64,000 nt of DNA, from assembly GCA_948146395.1 (NCBI GenBank), contig OX411547.1:30980614-31044613 (forward strand), given 5' to 3'. Of the stretch, positions 22,742 through 33,977 are shown one piece after another (the stretch's first letter is position 1; each line of letters opens with the position of its first letter). The stretch comes from Fragum whitleyi (taxonomy: Eukaryota; Mollusca; Bivalvia; Cardiida; Cardiidae). The notes below the pieces were generated by a model that saw only the letters and a list, made by a program, of their open reading frames with translations, made no database searches and was not told the origin of the DNA. The position numbers and the translations under genes are program-made.

Positions 22742-23958
22742 TTTAGCTCACCTGAGCACATCGTGCTCAAGGTGAGCTTTTGTAATCATTGAATGTCCGT
22801 CATGCGTCAACAATTTAAGTGTTTACACTCTAGAGGCCACAAATATGATCCAATCTTCATGAAACTTGGTCAGAATGTTGGTCAGGTCACAAGGATGAAC
22901 CCTATTGAAAATGGAAAGGATCCATGTCATATCACCGGTAAAGGGGCCTGAAAGACAATTTTCTTGTTTACACTCTAGAGGCCACAAATATGGCCCAATT
23001 ATATCTTCATGAAACTTAGTCAACATGTTGGTCAGGTCACAAGGATGAACCCTATTGAAAATGGAAAGGATCCATGCCATATCACAGGAAAAGGGCTCTT
23101 AAAGACAATTTTCTTGTTTACACTCTAGAGGCCACAAGTATGGCCCAATCTCCATGAAACTTGGTTAGAATGTTGGCTTTGTCACAAGGATGAACCCTAT
23201 TGAAATTGGGAAAAATCCATGCCATATCACAGGAAAAGGGGCCTTAATGACAATTTTCTTGTTTATACTCTAGAGGCCACAAATATGGCCAAATCTCCAT
23301 GAAACTTGGTCAGAATGTTGGCTTGGTCACAAGGATGAACCCTTTTGAAATTGAGAAGGATCCATGTCATATCACAGGAAAAGGGGCCTTTATGATAATT
23401 TTCTTGTTTACACTCTAGAGGCCACAAATTTGGAACAATCTTCATGAATCTTGGTCTGAATGATGGCCAGATCACAAGGATGAACCCTTTTGAAAATGGG
23501 AAGGATCCAAACCAAATCAAGGGAAAAGGGGCCTTAACGACATTTTTTTTGTTTACACCCTAAATGTCACAAACATGACTCAGTCTTCATGAATCTAGGT
23601 CAGAATGTTTGTCAGGTCACAAGTTTCCACCCTATTGAAAATGGGAAGGATCGGTGCCATATCATGGGAAAAGGGACTATAATGACATTTTTGCTCTTAT
23701 CACTCTAGAGGCCTCAAATGTGGTCCTATCTTCATGAAACTTAGTCAGAATGTTTGTCAGGTTACAAGGATAAACCCTATTGAAAATTGGAAAGATCCAT
23801 GTCATATCATGGGAAAAGGGACCTTAGTGAAAATTGTTTTGTTTACAGCCTTAGAGGCCTCAAATCATAAAAGTACAACTTTGCTTGAAAATTAAATGTA
23901 TTTAATGAGACAAAGAAACGAAGGTGAGGGATATAGGACCATCATGGTCCTCTTGTTT
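22742..23958 (+). mobile_element. Pearl/HINE-like element, AGCTCACC head, 'CTCTAGAGGCCACAAATATGG' core
   Basis: Head hairpin AGCTCACCTGAGCACATCGT / GCTCAAGGTGAGC, only a vestigial CCGTCATGCGTC microsatellite, then eight monomers of about 145 bp with GTTTACACTCTAGAGGCCAC, CATGAAACTTGGTCAGAATG and GGTCACAAGGATGAACCCTA. The tail AAGGTGAGGGATATAGGACC folds as AGGACCATCATGGTCCT and ends CTTGTTT. Confidence 0.78.
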
Positions 23959-24689
23959 ATATCACTATTACACAAAGTACTGTGGGCCGTATTCGTCATC
24001 TCTTTATTTTCTCAAAAAATATGAAGAAATTATGCCAAAATGGACCGCAAAACTGTGTTTTCATCTTGTTACTTTCAAGACGCGACTTATTGCTGATTAT
24101 TTTGTGAAAAAAAGTAGGAACAAATGCCGATCAACGCTTTTTTGTTAGAGTGATACTAAGTTTCACGAAACCAGGGTGCAGCGAAATGGAATTTTGGAAT
24201 AAAATTTATGTGCATATTTGCTGTGGTTTCTTCACAGAGATTTAGAAACATGTGTCCCACGGACATTTGTCACAAAGAAATAGACACGTTTATGTTGAAA
24301 TACTGACGAGTGTCGTCGTCAAAAGTTTGCAGAAATCTCAAGTGAAAATAAACTATCGAGAATGTATGTCGAGAACTCAATGTGGGATGATACATCTTGA
24401 TGCAACCATATATTACAATGACACATTTAACATGACAATGGATTATCACGACTTGATCACTAATAGCCCCATCATACAGACTATGCACTTTGTGGTAGGA
24501 TTTTGGCATCAGGTGTGAAAAATTCGTTTGGGACCATCAAAATATGTATGTTATATCCGATATCTCACTAAAACTGATCTAGCTATATTCTATTAAAGGC
24601 ATACAGAAATAAAAGGAGAAAAAGTAGGGACTTTGTAATGTGATCATAAAGAGTGCACTACATATCATTATTATAAATTTATAGATAGG
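23959..24689. other. Intron 1 sequence, no gene supported
   Basis: Overlapping open frames on both strands (24252-24518) show no recognisable motif and are treated as chance. Confidence 0.35.
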
Positions 24690-24979
24690 CTGTTTTTGGA
24701 GAAAACCCAAGATGTTGCTATAGCCTTGGTGTCGTTGTCATTGTTGCTGTTCTCATTTTCATGCTAAAACTTTGATATTTCGTGATATCTCTGATTCTAC
24801 AGAAGACATTCTCTTGAAACTTGGCACACATGTTCACCACCTAAAAAGCAACCTTTACTACCAAGGGGAATAACTCTAGATAAATTTCATGCAAATTATG
24901 CCCCTTTTTCGACTTAGATTTTTTCACCATCCAGCACTCAAAAGCCAAGTGTAGAAACCCATAGGTGGTGCTCTTGTAT
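24690..24979 (+). mobile_element. Dispersed repeat ending GGTGGTGCTCTTGT, copy 1
   Basis: Shares AGAAAACCC, GAAACTTGGCACACATGTTC, ATAACTCTAGAT and ATTATGCCCCTTT, then CCATCCA and TAGGTGGTGCTCTTGT, with 46990-47791. It has no microsatellite. Its CTCTTGT end and AACTTGGCACA box recall the pearl-like tails. Confidence 0.6.
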
Positions 24980-25004
24980 ATTTAGGAGATCATAAGTAAC
25001 ATCA

Positions 25005-25175
25005 AATTATCCTTAGTATCCTATCAGGCAGACCTTTTTTTCTAAAACATACTGTGATATTGTTTCTTTGGTTATTCTATTGCACAAACCAAACATCAGG
25101 TAGTAAAGATTATCCATCCTATCAAACAACCAGTATCTTCCTATTAATTTGCCTGTGATATTATTGAGAATCCCC
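25005..25175. repeat. Left remainder of a ~100-bp tandem array
   Basis: AAATTATCCTTAGTATCCTA, CTGTGATATTGTTTCTTTGG and ATCCTATCAAACAACCAGTA are units of the same tandem repeat found at 32613-33400, on the other side of the DIRS-like element. Confidence 0.7.
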
Positions 25176-25202
25176 CCAAATAAACTAGACTTACCTGTAA
25201 GT

Positions 25203-25290
25203 TGACATTTGGTTGGGATTCTATGTAGTCATATAACAACTGGAGGGATCAAATTGAGATCACAGTCTAGCCGAGATTTACTTCAGTATT
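25203..25290 (+). repeat. Left inverted terminal repeat of the DIRS-like element
   Basis: CACAGTCTAGCCGAGATTTA then CTTCAGT is the inverse of 32537-32565. The outer part (TCTATGTAGTCATATAACAA) matches ATGACGTAATAGAAT on the other side more weakly. Exact outer limits are uncertain by 10-20 bp. Confidence 0.7.
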
Positions 25291-25366
25291 CCAAGCACAA
25301 GGGAATTTCTTATTGGAACAATAATACCAACTAATGTAGAAGGAAGTTGAGCATGTCACACATGCC

Positions 25367-26496
25367 CTATGGGAGGGATAAGAAATAAGTGGGTGGGCAT
25401 TTGATCCCTCCATCATAGGTGTCATCTGTAATTGGTTTGTTGTAGAATGCAGCAAATGTTTGCTCTGAGCTCCAACCTGCCACTCGCATAATTTCCTGGA
25501 TTGGAACTCCAGCAGCTTTCGCTCTAGATGAAGAGGCACCCCTAATACTATGTGAATTAAATCTCTGGACATCTATTCCAGAGTTGGACATAACCTGTTT
25601 CAACCACCTGCTTATAGTACTTGAAGTTACGACTTTGTAAGGTTTAATATAGCTAATGATCCGTTTTCGGATTTACGTAATGATTCAGTCCGTTTGATGT
25701 AAATGTCTAATGCTGTATACACACAAAGTCTCCTATCTGGAGAATATTTTCTTAACTTCAACACCGGATTAACTCTCCCCCGTCTTGACTGCTAAAGCAG
25801 ATCACAATATTTTAAACAATAATACTCTGAATCTTTCCTAAGATCAGATAAAGTTATCAAACTTAACGAATGTACATGACTTGCTTGAGTCAAAGCTATC
25901 AACATAGCCAATTTATACGATAACTGTTTTAAAGTTAAATTTTCTGTTGGCTACAACTGTTGTAGGTAAGACAAAACCTTTGAAACATCCCAGGTTTCAT
26001 TATATTTACACTTAGGGGGACACAAATTATGAATTCCTGTCATATATCTTATGACTAAAGGATGAGATCCTGCTGAGAAATTATCATCTGTAACACATAT
26101 GGAAGAAAGAGCACTACGAGCTGTATTCAAAGTGTCATATCTACAACCAGAATCATATAGTCTAGTCAGAAATTCCACAATATGATTTACAGAAACTTGA
26201 AATGGAATAATCTCCCTTTGATGACAGAAGTCCACCCATCTGTTAATGTAGGAGGAGTATTGTTTTTTGGTAGATTTTCTCCATGAGGCCATAATGACAT
26301 CGGTAGACTTTTCAGAAATTCCTCTACTTTCAAAGGATCTCCTGACAAGCGACATGCCATCAATTGTAGTTTGTTGGTGAGAGGATGTACTCGGTTGGTT
26401 TGAATTATTGATAAAGTACCTGGTTTCACCTTTATTATGACTGGAATATCTATCAAATGGTCCAAAACGGCTGGATACCAGTTTTGTGTTACCCAC
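25367..26496 (-). pseudogene. Tyrosine recombinase of the DIRS-like element
   Basis: The N-terminal core-binding (SAM-like) part is open from 26496 to 25951, with STKKQYSSYINRWVDFC and NTARSALSSIC. A stop follows near 25951, then the frame resumes with TLKQLSYKLAMLIALTQ, QSRRGRVNPVLKLRKYSPD and, from 25603, the catalytic C-terminus: HSIRGASSS (HxxR), GWSSEQTF and the tyrosine of AAFY. At the usual first arginine (AQRxQTL in relatives) this copy reads ASHVHSL, so Arg appears replaced by His. A further stop lies near 25795. In DIRS elements this enzyme circularises and integrates the cDNA. The N-terminus overlaps the RNase H frame in another register, as is normal in the group. The copy is dead. 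Confidence 0.82.
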
Positions 26497-27120
26497 AATG
26501 GTGTCACCAAAGTCATCTCTGCTTTGTCTTCCCTCAATTTCTGTACAGTCTGTCCAACCAAACTGAAAGGAGGGAAAGCATATATTAGTCTATATACAGA
26601 CCAGTCTATAGAAAAAGCATTAACATGTTCTGCTTCTGGATCCGGCTTCCAGGAAACAAATCGTTTCACTTGTTTGTTTAACCTGGAAGCAAACATATCA
26701 ATCTCTGACAAACCAAACTTTTGCACTAAATCATTAAAAGTTGATCCATTGAGACGCCACTCTATTTTCATTGAAATTACGTGACTCAAAATCTGCAGCA
26801 TTTTCTTTGCCTATAACATGGACGGCAGAAAGCCATATGTCTCGCTCTGCACACCAAATCCATATTTCTCTTACTATTGCATTACAAGACTCTGATCTTA
26901 TACCACCCATGTTATTGATATAAGACACTGCACAAGTATTATCACACTGAATTTGTACATGCATCTGCTTCTTATCAGAACTAAATGCCTTGACTCCATG
27001 GCTTATGGCCAAACTTTCTAACACATTAATATGTAAGTGTCGTTCTGACGCATTCCAGCGGCCTCCAATCTTAACATAATTACAAATTGCACCCCAGCCC
27101 TCTAGACTGGCATCTGTTTT
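26187..27120 (-). pseudogene. RNase H and downstream domain of the DIRS-like element
   Basis: TDASLEGWGA at about 27115-27086 holds the first catalytic aspartate. QCDNTCAVSYINNMGG and the end HVIGKENAADFESR carry the others. After a frameshift near 26765 the frame continues as EIDMFASRLNKQVKRFVSW and YAFPPFSLVGQTVQKLRED, a segment characteristic of DIRS polyproteins between RNase H and the recombinase. A shift near 27118 separates it from the reverse transcriptase. The role in an intact element is removal of RNA during cDNA synthesis. Confidence 0.82.
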
Positions 27121-28220
27121 ATTATAAGACTTGGGTTACCATGTGTAATCTTTCTTTTTTGACAGTGCAAGTTATCAATCCACCAAATCAAATCAGATTT
27201 CATTTCTCTAGAAATGGGCATACAAGCATCATATAGACCTTTACTGCATTTCAGTGCATGTATTTTACCTTTTTCCAGCGATCTATAGTATAGTCGCCCT
27301 AGCTCAACAGCAGAAAATGAAGAAATCATTAACCCAATTACCCTTGCAACAAATTGAATTTTAGCAGTACTCATGTTATACAAATTTTTACATTCAATGA
27401 TAAGATCCTTCATTTTGATTTCTGGTAGTGTAACTGTCATTTCTATAGAATCTATATCATTGCCTAAAAATGTAATTTTTGTGCAAGGGACAAGAACAGA
27501 TTTATCTGGATGAGTCATGAATCCTACATTCTCCATAAGCTCTACTGTGTCTTCAACATTTTGTTCACAATCACAAAAAGTATCGGCCATGAGAATTGAA
27601 TCGTCTATGTAGCCAGAATTGATATGTACCTTTTTTTGCAGTGAAGCATAGACTGGCTTCATCAGTTTTGTGAAAATTCTAGGGGCACACGAAATCCCAT
27701 TCGGTAACGAAACATACTGATAGATTTTACCCAAGTGTTCAAATCTAAGTTTAACTTGGTGCTCTTCTGCTATTGGAACAGAGTAATAAGCATGCCTAAG
27801 ATCTACGGACACAAAATACATGTTTGGTTTCACAAGTTTTAAGGCAACTTCAAAAGTATCCATTTAAAAATGGTGATAAACAATACTCTTGTTCAACTCT
27901 TTAAGATTTAAGATCATGCGAAATTCACCATTCTTTTTCTTAACCAAGAAAATTGGAGAAATAAATTCATTTGGATGATGATCTACTTCTTTAATAATTT
28001 TCATTTCCAGCATTTTTTTGAATTTCTAGATCAACAGCTTTACCTTCTTCAGTATTAAACTTATTTTGAAAACATCTATGGTTTACAGGATTGACCCCTG
28101 GTAAAAATTCAATGTGCAAATGTTATACACAATCCAAAATGAAATGATCGGATGTAATATTTCTCCAATTTTCTATAAAATCTTTCAATCTACCAGCAGT
28201 GAAAACTTTACTCACCGAAT
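27102..28220 (-). pseudogene. Reverse transcriptase of the DIRS-like element
   Basis: The main open part (27863-27102, 253 codons) contains motif A DLRHAYYSVPI, motif B LPNGISCAPRIFTK, and the catalytic YIDDSIL, followed by FLGNDID. Upstream, the fingers region is readable in pieces (NEFISPIFLVKKKNGEFRMI, LNLKELNKSIVYHHF) but is broken by a stop directly before codon 1 of the open part and by a one-base gain in an A7 run near 28011. These features identify a DIRS/Ty3-like reverse transcriptase domain; this copy cannot be translated through. Confidence 0.88.
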
Positions 28221-28223
28221 GTT

Positions 28224-28418
28224 CTATTTCTTGTACCCCACTTTCGGGTTTTTTGTCACAGATGCAACACCATCCATCTGTCTAGGGTAGGCACCACGCC
28301 CTCTAACTCTTGACATTCCACGTCTTCCACCTCGACGACGAAAAAATCCTTGCCCCTGATTTTGTTGAGGTCGTCTTAAGTCTTTCCCAAGACGACTGAG
28401 ATCTTGAATGTCTCTCAC
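28224..28418 (-). pseudogene. Gag C-terminal Arg/Gly-rich tail of the DIRS-like element
   Basis: Begins at VRDIQDLSRLGKDLRR and continues with FFRRRGGRRGMSRVRGRG, a basic RGG-type nucleic-acid-binding tail, ending in a stop at 28224. It is separated from the rest of gag by the pearl-like insertion 28421-31349; the frame before and after the insertion makes sense as one gag domain. Confidence 0.75.
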
Positions 28419-28420
28419 AT

Positions 28421-31349
28421 TTTTAGCTCACCTGAGCACGAAGTGCTCAAGGGAGCTATTGTGATCGATAGTTGTCCGGCGTCCGTCTGTCCGTCACGGC
28501 GTCAACTTTTTCTTTAAACGACATCTCCTCCTAAACTTATGGGTCAAAATCAACCAAACTTGGCAGAAATATTCCTTGGGTGGTCCCTTATGAAAATTGC
28601 TCAAATGGAAAGGATCCGTGCCATATCACGGGAAAAGGGGCCTTAATGACAAATTTCTTGTTTTCACTCTAGAAGCCACAAATATGGTCCAATCTTCATG
28701 AAACTTGGTCAGAATGTTTGTTAGGTCATGAGGATGAAGTCTATTGAAAATGGGAAGGATCCGTGGCATTTCACAGAAAAAGCCGCCTTAATGACAATTT
28801 TGTCAACAATATCTTTAAACGACATCTCCTCCTAAACTTATTGGTCAAAATCAACCAAACTTGGCAGAAATATTCCTTGGGTGGTCCCTTATAAAAATTG
28901 CTCAAATGGAAAGGATCCGTGCCATATCACGGGAAAAGGGGCCTAAATGACATTTTTTTTGTTTTCACTCTAGAAGCCACAAATATGGTCCAATCTTCAT
29001 GAAACTTGGTCAGAATGTTTGTTAGGTCATGAGGATGAAGTCTATTGAAAATGGGAAGGATCAGTGCCATTTCACAGACAAGAGGACCAAGATGGTCCTA
29101 GATCGCTCACCTGAGTCTCTATGACCCCTGGGACATCACATTAAATAGATAGGCAGATGTCAAAAAGAAGATAATTGTCTAAGATCAATACCATGGAACG
29201 TTTTCAGCGAAAAGCAAGACAGATATGCCTTTTTGCTCTTTGATTCTTTGTAAAAAGGGATGCACCCAGGTGGACCCCAAAAGTGACCCCAGGGTCTTGA
29301 TATGAACAAAGTTGGAAGAGGTCCATAAGATGATGCTACATTCTAAATATGAAAGCTGTCTGCCTTCTGCTTTCAAAGAAGAAGATTTTTGAAGGGTTTC
29401 CCATTTTCACCCATCCTGCTCAGATGAGCTGAAAGGGATGCGCCCGGATGGAGCCCAAATATGACCCAAGGGTCTTGATATGAACAAACTTGGTAGGAGC
29501 CCACAAGATGATGCTACATACCAAAAATGAAAGCAGTGTGCCCTCTGGTTTCGATTAAAGAAGATTTTAAAAGATTTTCGATCTTTGATTCTATGTAAAA
29601 AGGGTTGCGCCCGGGTGGAGCCCAAATATAATCCTAGGGTCTTGATATGAACAAACTTGATAGAGGTCCACTAGATGATGCTACATACCAAATATGAAAG
29701 CTGTCTGCCTTCTGGTTTCAAAGAAGAAGATTTTTGATGATTTTCATTTTTTTACACTTCATGCTCATAAGAGATAAAGGGATGCACCCGTGCAAAGCCC
29801 AAATATGACCCAAGGGTCTTGAAATGAACAAACTTTGTAGAGGCCCACTAGGTGATGCTACACACCAAATATTAAAGCTGTCTGCCATCTGATTACAGAG
29901 AAGAAGATTTCTAAAGATTTTCGCTCTTTGATTCTATGTAAAAAGGGTTGGGCCTGGGCAAAGCCCAAACATGACCCCAGGGTCTTGATACGAACAAACT
30001 TGGTAGAGGTCAACTAGATGAGGCTACATACCAAATATGAAAGCTGTCTGCCTTTTGGTTTCATAGAAGAAGATTTTTGAAGATTTTCATTTTTTTACCC
30101 TTCGTGATCATAAGAGATAAAGGGATGCACCCGTGCAAAGCCCAAATATGACCCAAGGGTCTTGTTATGAACAAACTTAGTAGAGGCCTACTAGGTGATA
30201 CTACACACCAAATATTTAAGCTGTCTGCCATCTGGTTACAGAGAAGAAGATTTTTAAAGATTTTCGCTCTTTGATTCTATTTAAAAAGGGTTGGGCCCGG
30301 GCAAAGCCCAAATATGACCCCAGGGTCTTGATATGAACAAACTTGGTAGAGGTTCACTAGATGATGCTTCATACCAAATATGAAAGCTGTCTGCCTTCTG
30401 GTTTCAGAGAAGAAGATTTTTAAAGATTTTCATATTTTCACCCTTTTTGTTAAGGGTAAAGGGAAAGTTAAGGGTGGATTTCATTTATTTGAACAACTTT
30501 GGTAGAGCTTGACCCAAGGAACATCCCTGCCAAGTTTCATCAAGATTGGCCCACTGGTTTAGGAGGAGAAGATGTTTAAAGAAATTGTGGACGATGCACG
30601 ACGGACGACGCACGACTGACGACGGACGACGGACATTCTACGATCCCAATAGCTCACCTTGAGCACTTCGTGCTCAGGTGAGCTAAAAAAGCCGCCTTAA
30701 TGACAATGTTGTCAACAATATCTTTAAACGACATCTCGTCCTAAACTTATTGGTCAAAATCAACCAAACTTGGCAGAAATATTCCTTGGGTTGTCCCTTA
30801 TGAAAATTGCTCAAATGGAAAGGATCTGTGCCATATCACGGGAAAAGGGGCCTTAATGACAAATTTCTTGTTTAGACTCTAGAAGCCACAAATATGGTCC
30901 AATTTTCATGAAACTTGGTCAGAATGTTTGTTAGGTCATGAGGATGAAGTCTATTGAAAATGGGAAGGATCCGTGCCATATCACGGGGAAAAGGGGTCTT
31001 AATGACAATTTTTTTGTTTACTCTCTAGAAGCCACAAATATGGTCCAATCATCATGAAACTTTGTCAGAATGTTTGTTATGTCATGAGGATGAACTCATT
31101 TGAAAATGGGAAGTATACGTGCCATATCATGGGGAAAAGGGGCCTTAATGACAATTTTCTCGTAAGAGCTCCAAACGCCACAAATATAGTCCAATCTTCT
31201 TGAAACTTGATCAAAATGTTTGCCAGGTCACAAGAATGAACTCTGTTGAAAATGGGAAGGTTCATGCCATATCATAGGAAATGGAGTCTTAATGATAATT
31301 TTCTTGAAATATCAGGTGAGCGATTTAGGGCCCTCAGGGTCCTCTTGTT
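28421..31349 (+). mobile_element. Pearl/HINE-like element inserted in DIRS gag, itself interrupted
   Basis: Head hairpin AGCTCACCTGAGCACGAAGT / GCTCAAGGGAGCT, microsatellite GTCCGGCGTCCGTCTGTCCG, and monomers mixing AAACGACATCTCCTCCTAAA with CACTCTAGAAGCCACAAATA. The tail TCAGGTGAGCGATTTAGGGC with hairpin GGCCCTCAGGGTCC ends CTCTTGTT. It sits between T and T of the DIRS gag sequence CACA-TTAATG, with no target duplication visible, as expected of Helentron-type insertion. A second element (29079-30686) lies inside in the opposite direction. A close relative starts at 63348. Confidence 0.8.
29079..30686 (-). mobile_element. Nested pearl/HINE-like element, inverted
   Basis: Reads on the minus strand from head AGCTCACCTGAGCACGAAGT (30684) through CCGTCGTCCGTCGTCAGTCG and eight to nine 'AAGGCAGACAGCTTTCAT' monomers to the tail CAGGTGAGCGATCTAGGACC, hairpin and CTCTTG (29079). 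Same subfamily as 4472-5710 but longer by several monomers. It split the host sequence CACAGA / AAAAGCCGCC, which is intact at 28771-28790 and 63722-63740. Confidence 0.85.
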
Positions 31350-31466
31350 ATTAATGTCATCCCCATACAAGTTATCTGTATATGGTTGAGATGATGAAGT
31401 CAATGGGTAAAAACGTGGATCTAAGTCAGAACGGTGACATTCTTAACGTTTGTTATTGATAAGCTT

Positions 31467-32286
31467 CTAAGACTGACCAAGCAATGCCAGGCTGTTTGTG
31501 CACCATTCCATAGATTGTGAATCTAACGCCTCACTCTCTTTATCAAGAAGTTTCGCCAAATTAATGGATGCCTTGACCATGACATTTTGCAAAGTCTGAA
31601 ATTTGACATCTTCTGTTTGTGTCTGTGGCTTTAAAAGTCGCCAAATGCAAGCGTTCACTTTGGTTTTGACCAAGGCCTCACAATTTGCTGGTCGATGAAT
31701 GTCCTTCATCATTTCTGTCAAATTTTCTTCAGGAATTCCATTCCGAAAAGAGCTGTTGATGAACGCAGCAAGACTATCATTTATTTTTATGGTCACATTT
31801 TTCTGCTATTTGATATTTATCACACAAGTCTTTAAACCTGTCTGTTTCCATACATGCCTTCTTTTGTGGAGGTTCTGAGGAAAAAGAATCATCCTCACAC
31901 TGAGACCCAGAAAATTGAGAACAGTAATCTTGCTCATACGGCTGTTCATTTTCTTGTTCATCCTCATAGTAATTATATTCATACAAGTCATCAACCCGTT
32001 TAGTCAACAAGTCAAATTTTGAACTCTGTCTAGTGAATTTATGACTCAGTTCTTGTAAAATGAGCATTATTTCTTTATTTACGTCTCCGGAAGGAACAGG
32101 TGTGGGCTTTACCGGAGTGGCTACCGAAGGCTTGGAAGGCTTACGAGTCTCGCTCGAGCCAGAAATGGTTGACAAATCAAGTCTAGAGGCCTGTTGGCTC
32201 TGTTTTTCGGGACGTTTACCAATATCCTTTGGGTTATTAGCTGTCGGAGTGACAGATTTCTTGGCCTGAACTTCTGCGTCGGCCAT
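31467..32286 (-). pseudogene. Gag-like N-terminal part of the DIRS-like element
   Basis: Starts at MADAEVQAKKSVTPTANNPK (32286) and runs through a Pro/Ser/Thr-rich and then acidic segment (YEYNYYEDEQENEQPYEQD), followed by RFKDLCDKYQIAEKCDHKN. A +1 shift in 31777-31796 is needed to enter the second part (INDSLAAFINSSFRNGIPEE, NLAKLLDKESEALDS), which stops at 31467. Further in, sense continues in pieces (RSDLDPRFYPLTSSSQPYTD) up to the pearl-like insertion. The length, order and basic C-terminal tail (28224) fit gag-like proteins of DIRS elements; sequence motifs alone are weak. Confidence 0.7.
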
Positions 32287-32534
32287 ATTGGAATCACCAC
32301 GTGCTTCTCTCGAAACCCCAAAAATTTATCAGTAATTGTTTCTATGAAACAAGGTCAAAGTATTTCAAAATATTTCCTGTAAAAAAGAATAATATAGTTC
32401 GCTTAAATTGGCCAGAAGACCAATTTAAACAAAGCACAGATAACCGCGTTATCTACTAAAAAAGCACGCTTCGAGATTAAATGTTCATTACTCGGCTTCT
32501 ATGCGGACCGCGTCCACACAGTTCGAAAGACAAA

Positions 32535-32612
32535 AGCCCACTGAAGTAAATCTTGGATAGACTGTGCGCGCATCTCATTTGAGACCGGAAGTTGTATGAC
32601 GTAATAGAATTG
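32535..32612 (-). repeat. Right inverted terminal repeat of the DIRS-like element
   Basis: ACTGAAGTAAATCTTGGATA then GACTGTG is the inverse of 25261-25287; CATCTCATTTGAGACCGG and AGTTGTATGACG continue the match. Immediately right of it the ~100-bp tandem array begins. Confidence 0.72.
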
Positions 32613-33400
32613 TTATTCTATTAGATAGCCATCAACAAGTACAAATTTTCCTATCAGAGAGACAGCTTATCTTCAAGTTAAATAGGCTGTGATATTGTTA
32701 TAAATTGTTATCCTATAAGGTAAACATCAACTTAGTAAATTATCCAATCAGACAGCTTATCTCCCAGTTCAATAGGCTGTCAATGTTGTTATAGAATAAT
32801 AAATATCTTCGAATATAACAAGTACAAAATAATCTATCAGACAGCTAGTGTCTTCCAGTTCATTAGGTTGTGATATTGTATAAATTGTTATCTCATTAGA
32901 TTATAATATGGCATACTGAAACAGACAGACAGTATCTTCCATTTCAATAGGCTGTAATATTGTTATAGATTGATATCTTATGAGATAACAAGTATAATTT
33001 ATCATATCATATCAGACCCCCAGTAGCTATGGATTAATCAGACTGATATTACAGTTGTAAATTGTTATCTTATGTGATAACTAGGTACAAGTTATCGGAC
33101 AGATAGTGTTTTCCAGTTCAAAAGGCTGTGATATTCACATTTATAGATTAATATCATATGTGATAGCAAGTAACAAGTACAAATTATCCTATCAGACCAC
33201 CAGTATCTTATGATTAATTACCCTGTGATATTGTTATAAATGGTATCCTATAAGATAGCCATCAACAAGTATAAATTATCCAATCAGACAACAAGTATCT
33301 TAATTAATTACACTGTGATATTGTTATAAATTGTTACCCTATTAGATAGCCATCAACAAGTGTAAGTTATCCTATCAGACAGACAGCATATTGATGGCTC
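32613..33400. repeat. ~100-bp tandem array, about 8 irregular copies
   Basis: Units share TGATATTGTTATAAATTGTT, ATCCTAT.AGATAGCCATCA and TCCTATCAGACAG(A)CAG. The same array resumes left of the DIRS-like element (25005-25175). Confidence 0.8.
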
Positions 33401-33698
33401 TGTGTGTGTATTTCTGTTTATTTCACCCTTTGATGAATAACATTAAAATTTTACAATAGCCAAAAGACCAACATTTTCAACCATGATGGCAATATCAGGG
33501 AAAGCAATAAACTGGCCTCCTTTAGAAATTAAAAAATGGAAAAATACTTGGAATAAAACGCAAGCACTAAAATGTTAAAACAATATGCTAGATTTAAACT
33601 AGTTCAGGTGATCTCGAAATAGAATAGGGTAGAGATTTATAGGCATTGATAGAGAAAATAGAAAATGTATCTTAAGTAACCACTATTCCTTAGAAATA
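33401..33698. other. Intron 1 sequence, nothing specific seen
   Basis: No recognised feature. Confidence 0.3.
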
Positions 33699-33832
33699 GC
33701 CCTGCATTCAGGATCACAAAACAGTGCAAACAGTTTGCCAATTATACCACACTTTGCATGCAAGTGCACATGCAAAGCAGGTTATAATTGGCGAACTGTT
33801 TATGCCATTTTGTGATCCTGAAGGAAGGGCAG
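33699..33832. repeat. Palindromic MITE, copy 1 (134 bp)
   Basis: GCCCTGCATTCAGGATCACA and TTTGTGATCCTGAAGGAAGGGC are the outer arms; CAGTTTGCCAATTATA pairs with TATAATTGGCGAACTG inside; the loop carries GCATGCAAGTGCACATGC. A relative with the same outer arms but a different loop is at 57161-57291. Confidence 0.88.
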
Positions 33833-33938
33833 ATTATCATTTCTTGCTTAGTAACGTAAATGCATAAAGAATACAGAATTACTGCAAAAAATACTCCATC
33901 AAACAGACATGGTCCATTTTGAATAAAGTAACCCCTCA

Positions 33939-33977
33939 ACATACAGGCAGTTACAACTGTTTCACGCTGAGCCATCA
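33939..33977. repeat. Half hairpin (right arm of the GATGGCTCAG family)
   Basis: AGGCAGTTACAACTGTTTCA then CGCTGAGCCATC equals the right arm at 18254-18329; the left arm is absent. Confidence 0.8.

Larger units (their letters stand above)
25200..32612 (-). mobile_element. DIRS-like tyrosine-recombinase retrotransposon, degenerate
   Basis: A minus-strand element with the gene order gag, reverse transcriptase, RNase H, tyrosine recombinase. Bases 25261-25287 and 32537-32565 are inverted repeats (ACTGAAGTAAATCT…TAGACTGTG), and weaker pairing continues outwards for about 75 bp. Inverted ends plus a tyrosine recombinase instead of a DDE integrase place it in the DIRS group rather than Ngaro or PAT, which have split direct repeats. 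It is about 7.4 kb, of which 2.9 kb is a foreign pearl-like insertion, leaving about 4.5 kb, a usual DIRS size. It lies in intron 1 of the THSD7-like gene, antisense to it, inside a ~100-bp tandem array. At least six frameshifts or stops make it non-functional. Confidence 0.85.

Noticed and set aside
24252..24518. Overlapping frames of 79-88 codons on both strands
   Set aside because: No recognisable motif, no splice context, and both strands are open, which fits chance in AT-rich sequence.
26437..26784. Plus-strand 115-codon frame
   Set aside because: It is antisense to the RNase H and recombinase region of the DIRS-like element, with no motif of its own.
31777..31796. Programmed +1 frameshift between two gag parts
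   Set aside because: The element has several other random indels and stops, so decay is the simpler explanation.
32060..32382. Plus-strand frames opposite the DIRS gag
   Set aside because: Shadows of the minus-strand gag-like frame; no domain.
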